DNA of 64,000 nucleotides from NCBI GenBank assembly GCA_954871525.1, contig OX940863.1:2208001-2272000 (forward strand), given 5' to 3'. Positions 56,900-64,000 of this stretch are shown here, in pieces; the first letter of the stretch is position 1, and every line of letters starts with the position of its first letter. Source of the stretch: Parietaria judaica. Taxonomy: Eukaryota > Streptophyta > Magnoliopsida > Rosales > Urticaceae. Under the pieces are notes generated by a model. It saw only the letters and a list, made by a program, of their open reading frames with translations, was not told the origin of the DNA and made no database searches. A program made the translations under genes and the position numbers.

Positions 56900-57660
56900 A
56901 TGGGCTGTGTTTTCTCGTCTTCGAAGCCAGGAACTAGTAAGAATCCCTTATTAGTCTGATGAAATCTCTGTAAGTGTTGCTAATCTTAGTTCTTGGATGA
57001 TTTATAGTAATTTTTCCGTAGTTTTGTCGATCGAAATGGAGAGAAACGATAAAGATTCAACACTCTCTCGTTATCTTTAATTTCTTGGCCATTACGGTGT
57101 ATAGTTTGAATCTGTATATGTATGGAGATTGACTGGTTAATTTGTTGACGATGAACAGAAAACCGAAGGAAGATCAGGAAACCGAGGCCGTGGGCGCACA
57201 CGGAGCCGATCACGAGGGCTCAACTCACGCAGATGCGCGACGAATTCTGGGACACGCAACCGTACTATAGCGGACAGAGAGGTACATACATATTACATAA
57301 CACACACACACATATATATATACACATATATGATATATGATCTTGAATCTTGAAATGAACAGAGATTTGGGATACGCTAAGAGCTGCTGCTGAAGCTGAA
57401 CTGCCCATGGCTCAACTGCTTGTGGACACTGCGGGCATCATTGTTCAGCATCCGGACATGACCATTTGCTATGATGAGAGAGGTGCTATATCTATCTATC
57501 TATATATATATATATATACAAAATTATATGTGATATGTGTATTACTTTCATTGTTTTTTTTTTTTTATTTCTGATATTGTTGGTGTTATTTACAGGTGGG
57601 AGATATGAACTACCACTGTTTGTGCTGAGTGAGCCAACCAATTTGGTTCAAGAGAACTGA
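56900..57660 (+). CDS. Ubiquitin domain-containing protein (UBTD/DC-UbP type), small plant form
   Basis: Four exons, 56900-56936, 57159-57281, 57363-57482 and 57596-57660, give 114 residues; all junctions are GT-AG and in phase. The sequence matches the UBTD N-terminal domain: KIRKPRPWAHTEPIT, QMRDEFWDTQPYY, EIWDTLRAAAEAE, LVDTAGIIVQHPDMTICYDERG and YELPLFVLSEPTNLVQEN. The plant short form lacks the C-terminal ubiquitin-like domain of animal UBTD1/2. The N-terminus MGCVFSSS is a classic myristoylation (Gly2) and palmitoylation (Cys3) signal, so membrane attachment is likely. Relatives are thought to bridge ubiquitin-pathway proteins; the plant function is unknown to me. The 3' UTR continues to about 57950. 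Confidence 0.93.
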
Positions 57661-57950
57661 GCTGTACATTTGTAAGCTCTTCTTTCTCTTCTTGCTTAAG
57701 AACCCACTAGGGTTTTATGTATATTTTCTCTGAGTAAGTGTTTTTTGGTCTTTGAAATATAGGTTATTATCGAGCAAGAAGGGAAAATGACAAGCTTGAA
57801 CAGTGAAGAAAGTTTGGTCCTTTGGAACATTATTTCTGGCTTCTTTTGGATATCTGAAGTTTAATAGTGATATGATTTTTGTTTGGAACAATTTGATGGA
57901 TTTTTAGTATAGTGATGTAATAATACTAGTAATAATAAATGGATTTCGTA

Positions 57951-60000
57951 TAAGAATTCAATGTCTGTTTTGGATGATGTCGTTTTATACATAAAAGGTG
58001 TACAAACTGTATTTTTGTGCGTGTTGTGTGGGAAAATGACATGTAGTATAGAGGTCATTTCGAAACAAATCCAAGCATGCATATTTTAGGAGTTTGACTT
58101 GATTATTCTCGTTGGGCCCATCTGGGCCATCTCAAGTTGGGCCCATGAGACTTGCCTCAAGTTGGGCCCATGAGACTTGCCTCAAGTTGGGCCCATCTGA
58201 AGGGAAATACACACGAGTCCCTTGAGGGACAGCCCAACAAGAAAACATGCTCTAGATTCTTAATCAAATTCAAATCTACTGTGAAGCAAAAGACCAAAAC
58301 AGAACTATAATCCTTTCCATACCCTGTCCACAAAACACTGTCCCCTTAAAGTTTTTTTAGGAATATTTTTCGAAAGTACACTAATATATTCTTAATTTTT
58401 TTTCTTAGCGACAATAGTATTTAAATGCCACAAAAAATACCGATATCCAATTTGTCTATGTCAAATTAACGCATGTGGAATTTTACAATTAAATTCCAAG
58501 AATATTAATTATTCATGTTTTTACTAAGTTAGAAGCATATGCGTGTTTCAATTTTAATAGGCGTTAACTTGAAATAGATGGAATTAGACCTCGATGGTGT
58601 TTTGTAGCATTTGCGTATTGTAACCCTAAAAAATGAGATTAAAAATATGTCAGCACACTTGATACAAAATTCGGTATTTATGTCATAAATATCCCTTTTT
58701 TATAGTTCGGATTTCTTTTAACTTAATTTTAGACCGTTTAATTCATATATTAAAAACCTCACACCAAAAGATAATGACCTCATGGGTCATGGCAACATTG
58801 GCAAGACTCAAAATTCAGACTTTTTTTTTTTTTTTTGAATGGATCAAAATTAAGATTTTGGGGGCTAATTTCCATACCATGATCCAATTAAGACTTGGAA
58901 CTAAATTTAGGACCCAATTATTATTATTATTATTTTGAATGGATCAAAATTAAGACTTGCCCAATAGAATAGGACCCAAAAAATTGTACAGCAGCGAGTA
59001 CTTTTGCAACAAAGACAGGACTTTCTATGTATGTCCTATCGAAATTGTGGCAGTCAAAGTCAAACAAGTTAGCGGACTTGTCATATTTCAATAAGCCTTA
59101 GTTCTTAGCTTAATGGGCAATCCGGAACCTGTCGTTTTCCCTCAATGACCAGTCAATTCGAGACACTACCCAATTAAACATACATTTCACAATATAAAAA
59201 AATAAAAAATAAAAAATCGAACATAATTGTGAATTTTTTGAGTGATTTGCGAGTGTTGAAGAATTCAAGTGTTTGATATCGTGATATCATGATCAATTTA
59301 TTCGAGAACACTTGATTTGAATATCGGTTGACACGGAAACACCAACACCGAACCAACAACACTGAAAAACATGAAAAACACAAACCCTGCTAAGAAAATA
59401 CATCACGAGAATATTGAACCAAAAAAAAAAATTATAATTGTACCGACAGTTCCAATTACAATTATAAATTTCAATCTCTTGAGTGTGATTTAACATTGAT
59501 GAATATTTAGTACATGTAATGTAATAATTACTATTCACGATATAAGAGTACCTTAAAAATAGGCTTTATTAACCCTAGATTGAAAGTGTCACGTCGCCGC
59601 CGCAAAACGATAGTGGAGGAGCCTCTAACTCTAAGCATGCGATTAAGCAATAAACAAAGTGATTAACTCGAGTTTAGAGATTAACAAAGTGATTCCACGA
59701 TTGATGATTAAGATTAACTAGTTCGCAACACTTCACCGCATCATTGTCTCTCCGGAACTAGACACCAAGCTCCTTTTCCAATGCACTTAACTTATGAGCT
59801 CCACTCTTTCTTTGCAAAGAAAATTAAATATCAAGAATCTCTGAACAAAGTCGGCAACATTGCCCCCCCCACACACACGCACACACATATATATATATTC
59901 TAGGGTTTAAGCACTATTAAAGATATTCATAATTCCATGTGTATCACAAATCACATTACACATGTTACATACTTGCATCCAAAAATATATATTGTGATGA
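57951..60000. other. AT-rich intergenic region
   Basis: Contains the 25-bp repeat, a doubled GAATGGATCAAAATTAAG segment (58835 and 58938), poly-T runs and a C8-(CA)n-(TA)n microsatellite at about 59862-59900. No gene is recognised. Confidence 0.55.
58131..58200. repeat. 25-bp tandem repeat, nearly three copies
   Basis: CTCAAGTTGGGCCCATGAGA plus five bases repeats at 58131, 58156 and 58181 (the last partial). GGGCCCA site II-like motifs therefore occur repeatedly; these are often found in plant promoters, but no gene follows here. Confidence 0.85.
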
Positions 60001-60017
60001 AGTTGGAATGACATCTA

Positions 60018-60082
60018 ATGGGATAGTATACCCGGGTTCGATTTCCGGTACAAATCCGGGTTCGATTCCCTGCCAGTGCACT
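60018..60082 (+). repeat. Possible SINE fragment with two B-box-like motifs
   Basis: GGGTTCGATTTCC (60035) and GGGTTCGATTCCC (60058) both fit the Pol III B-box GGTTCGANNCC; a weak A-box-like ATCTAATGGGA precedes. The sequence does not fold as a tRNA. Confidence 0.4.
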
Positions 60083-61080
60083 AAATTTCTATATTAAAGT
60101 AGTTGTCAAACTCGATGATATGGCATTGTTAGGTTTTCTATAATTAGGTTAATAGCAACTGTTGAAAGATTTTCCGTTTTTAAACATCAATAATGATTTT
60201 TTTATTATTATTTTCTTTTCTAAAACCACAAAAATACTGAATTAAAAATATATGGGAAGAATAATAGTAACTATGAAGAGAATGGTCTTCTAGAGAGATG
60301 TCCCACTAATTAATCACTTGCTTGAAATAATAATAATTAAGAAGAAAAAGAATAAGCAGGATCTTGTATGGCCTACCTCATATGCCTTTGGGAAGTAAGT
60401 TATATATTAGGATTTCATAATCAAAAGTTTAAAGAGATTCCACTGTGAAGCTCATCTATCTTAATAGTTTAAAAGCACAATTAGGCCTTGGTACGTCTAT
60501 TATGTGTGTCTTTGTAGGTTATGATTATTTTTTAAATTTTATTTCTTAAGCAGCAGTCAAAGATACATGAAGAGCTGAAAATATAAATAGAGATTCTGAT
60601 TTTTATTATAAACTAAATGTATCGGTACCGGTTTCTGGGTAATTCAAAAAATAACATGTACCAGTTTTGTAAAAAATGTGTTACATGAAAATCGCCAAGT
60701 ACTAGGACTGGTAGTGCCGACATTTTATGACATTTTGTTGGGTTCAAATCATATTAGAGAATCAATAACCGGGACCGTTGTTACCGCGTTTAGACAATAC
60801 ATATCGGTTTAACCATAATATATCGACTTAGTGTAAAATAAAGATAATAATTACATAATTTTTTTTAATAAAAAACCGGGACTCGGGCTTATAATAAAAA
60901 AACATATGAATCATCGGTTATCGGTTTGTCATAAACCAGTATCGGTAACTGATAAATAAAACGACTGGGACCGGAAAAAAGTTTCTCCCCTATGTACTAG
61001 CTTTTCTTTTTCTTTTTTCTTTTCTGTCCTCTTCTCACTATATGATATTCTTCAATAATTCCTTTTTTGCGTAACGCTCT

Positions 61081-61277
61081 TTTTTTTTTTCTTTTTTTTT
61101 TTTGAATGGGGTGGCGCTATTGGCCAAGGTTACAATGCACTCTCGCATTACTAGATATATTCGGTGTAAGAACAGGTGACACTATTGGCCAAGTTTACAT
61201 TTATGTAAAGGGGGCACTCTTTGAGTCCCATGGGGTTTCGAACCCGTTACCTCTTGAATGGAGGTGTACAAACTCAA
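61081..61277 (-). mobile_element. SINE-like repeat related to 45190-45287
   Basis: Minus strand: GGGTTCGAAACCCC (B-box-like) near 61238 and a long A/G tail (complement of T runs at 61081-61103). GTTACCTCTTGAATGGAGGTG is shared with the copy at 45190-45287. A TTGGCCAA-containing segment is repeated within it (61120 and 61187). Confidence 0.5.
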
Positions 61278-63294
61278 TATATTGAAGCACAAACTCAATA
61301 TAATTGCCCTTTTTTCCAAAGAGAAGAGGCACGTACATAAAGCTAAAAGGCACATAGGATCTTCTTGATCTTTTCTTTTTTCATAAATGCCAATTGACTT
61401 GTCGTTTCTAGTTCCACCTCTAATATTGTATATCCCACGAGGACCATCATTTGTTCTCAACTATAAAGCTCAATTCCGAGTCATTATATTTGCATAAATA
61501 AATACTATAGGTTATATATATATATATATGAGTTATTATTATAAATAAATAACCTCTCTCACATCACATGTTACACATCGGTTTGCAACTTTATCACCAT
61601 CATTTCTCAGTCATCGTTGAGGACTATTCCTTATAATTTAGCAACGACTTTGGTCCCAAAATCAGTCATGCAAAGCTAGTTTGTTGCATATTTTAGTGCA
61701 TACTCAATATTAATCTCTTGACAAATAAAAAAGAAGAAGCAAGAGACTAAACTTTGGTAAAATACCATGCATTGAATAGTAAAGTAGAGACTAAGATGAG
61801 ATTAAAACTAAATAATTATATGTACGGCCAAGTGTGATTAAATATGCACGTAGAAAACACAACTATTGTCGGCAAAAGTACTTAAATTATTTGGAAATAG
61901 GGGTATAGAGTTAATTTAAAAAAGTTTATGGCTAAAACACCAAAGTTTACTTCTTTTTTTTTTTTGCGGATCGCGAGACTTCATCAACTTTTTCATTAGC
62001 TTTTTTGTTTTGACTATTTCCATCAGTGACGACGTCAACGCAAATCAAACAAATAAACTCAAACGATCAAACCCACGAACATAAAAAATAAACGTGGATG
62101 TAAACACGAATGCCAAGAACATCAACAATGCAAATTCTTATGTTCCTTTTCACTATTCTCTTGTATTCTCAGTTCATCTCCTTAATCGTATCACGATTTG
62201 CGTTATTGACGTCATCACTAAATAATAAAAAATAAAGTAAAAAGCCGACGAGGTCTATTGGTCCGCCAAAAAAATAAATTTGAATACTTTTGTCGTAATT
62301 TTTTTATGTTAGCTTTACGCCGTTCCTTTTCTAAATAACTTGTGGTCGGTTTTTATGCGTCAACACATAACAAAATCAGCATGCAATTATTGGTCGTTTA
62401 CTCTTATATATAGTGTTGATCAATAAAAATATAAAAATACCACTATTGTAAGGAATGCCTACTTAAATTGATATATTGTTTTTATGTATTTTTATGAACT
62501 TTTGTTTGATTTAGAGAATGGAAAATTATGGGACGAGTGAGTGTGAGACAACCCAACATTTATAGGGCAAAGGATTTGATTGCTAACGGCTAATGTTTCA
62601 GAAATTCTGAATACACAGACAGAGTACTATAAATCAGATCCTTCAGTATATTCAGATTCTTTTCTTTTTATTTTCCTTGAAGTTTTAGCCCAATTCGGTA
62701 GAATATTTTTTTTATTAAAAAATTATCCCAATTATTTTTTTATTTAAAAAATTATTGCTTAATTCAATATAAAATATGAAGTTATGAACTCTGTTTCCTT
62801 GGGGTGTCATTTATTGTGGGCTAAATAAGATAATAAGTAAGAAATAAGGTATGTAATATTACTAATAGTAATATATGTATATATGTGTATAGGCTATAGC
62901 TATATATATAGTATCATCTGGTCCCATAATGAAATTACCCAATTCCAATACGGAATAATTATTTGAATATATTGTTTCAAAAAATATATATATATTTGAA
63001 TATATTAAGATTTGGGATTCAATCTTGTAGGGTAAATTCTTGCAATATAACTTTCTAGCATAAATTAGATTTCTGTCACACTCATATATACAGAAGGTGT
63101 CTATATTTGCAATACAATGCAATTAATTGTATTCAATTTCAATCTATGATGTAACATATATTATATATATTTATAATGTCTTGAATATTTAGTTGGATAA
63201 TTTAAAGGTAAAATGGTGCATTTGTAAACTTTTGGGTATGTTCTTTTAACAATTTATAGTAATGGAAACTTCACCAAATGGTACAAAGTGTAGT

Positions 63295-63353
<59 letters not shown>

Positions 63354-63875
63354 CAATCTTTCTACGTTTTAATACTCTTTAATAATATGTACTGTAAGTT
63401 AGATATTTCATCAATTTTATTTTACGCTTAATCTATTTGAAAGTATTACTCTTCTTCTTCTTGTTTTTATCAGTGTATTTTAATATTATTCAAGTTTTAG
63501 AGTGCGAGGATTGAGCTATATATAAACATATTATATTAGTATGACACGTAAGCAATCTAGAAAATTGAAATGTTATTTCTTTTTACATGGTGACAGAGAA
63601 TCCTATCCAGAAATCAAATAAACAAATAAATATTTCGTTTTGATTATTTTTGTTTTTTCGTTGAACGAAGAAGACGAGTAAAAAACAAACAAACCCAGAT
63701 ATATTCCATCTGATATTACGAGTGTCCACAACTCTATGTCACCAAATATATTTTGACAAAAAAAATAATCGAGAATATATAAAGTTATAGACGATCGACG
63801 TTGATTTTTTTTTAATTATTATTTTTAATCAATGAGATGTATATTCATCAACATCATTAAAAAAGATTATTTGAG
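61278..63875. other. AT-rich intergenic region
   Basis: No gene recognised. Several short TA and AT tracts, the longest being (TA)26 at 63298-63351. Confidence 0.6.
63298..63351. repeat. (TA)26 microsatellite
   Basis: An uninterrupted alternating AT tract of 54 bp, the longest in the window. Confidence 0.95.
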
Positions 63876-64000
63876 CAAGGTTCAAAATGCCGTTTCTACC
63901 GATAATCGGTTGTCGTTTTCGAAGATTATCGATGGATTTTCGAGGATTATCGATGGAAAACTAATAAACCTGTAGCTTATCGTTATCGACACTTATCGAG
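63876..64000. mobile_element. hAT-like family member, cut by the right window edge
   Basis: CAAGGTTCAAAATGCCG at 63876 matches the terminal repeat of 35990-36338, followed by GATTATCGATGG-type subterminal repeats. The left flank would supply TATTTGAG as target duplication; the right end lies outside. Confidence 0.7.

Noticed and set aside
60018..60082. A possible tRNA gene
   Set aside because: Two B-box-like motifs are present but there is no acceptor or anticodon stem pairing; kept only as a possible SINE fragment.

Overview
The window is nuclear DNA of a flowering plant, most likely a eudicot. The evidence is spliced genes with short GT-AG introns and AT-rich intergenic DNA, a class II trehalose-phosphate synthase, a DUF641 (GIL1/UNE1-type) protein, abundant plant transposon families, and a plant nuclear tRNA-Ile. 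I could not fix the species.

Layout. (1) 1-9815: a head-to-tail tandem array of ten complete ~962-bp units plus one truncated unit. Each complete unit carries one intact tRNA-Ile(AAU) gene, so there are ten identical tRNA genes; the array continues past the left edge. (2) 9942-12554 (-): an 11-exon PiT/PHO-4-type phosphate transporter with one apparent single-base frameshift. (3) 12555-14588: a shared, divergent promoter region with a dense G-box cluster on the side of the next gene. (4) 14589-17412 (+): a TPS7-like class II trehalose-6-phosphate synthase. (5) 18387-21023 (-): an unrecognised Ser/Pro/Gly-rich gene built from repeated phase-1 exons, with an in-frame stop in one repeat. (6) 21899-36346: a transposon-dense block. 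It holds a recent non-autonomous LTR element with identical 793-bp LTR lengths, a hAT-like family with 8-bp target duplications, Mutator-like foldback elements with a 9-bp duplication, and a nested element with a visible empty site. The DUF641 gene (29849-31228, -) lies inside this block. (7) 40778-42673 (-): SEC61 alpha. (8) 46073-47454 (-): the KDEL receptor ERD2. (9) 52469-53700 (+): a frameshifted F-box gene. (10) 54142-56640: a hAT-like element and a possible gene-fragment-carrying element with an FPA-like RRM remnant. (11) 56900-57660 (+): a UBTD-type ubiquitin-domain-associated small protein. (12) 57661-64000: AT-rich intergenic DNA with SINE-like repeats, ending in another hAT-like terminus.

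How the genes relate. There are no operons. SEC61 alpha (entry into the ER) and ERD2 (retrieval to the ER) are 3.4 kb apart on the same strand, and both have a TGACGTGG/CCACGTCA element upstream that resembles plant unfolded-protein-response elements. The ERD2 upstream region has also been copied about 6.3 kb away, beyond the F-box gene. The strongest unusual features are the tRNA-Ile array with a perfect hairpin before every tRNA, the exon-repeat gene, and the hAT-like family carrying an snRNA-promoter-like module.
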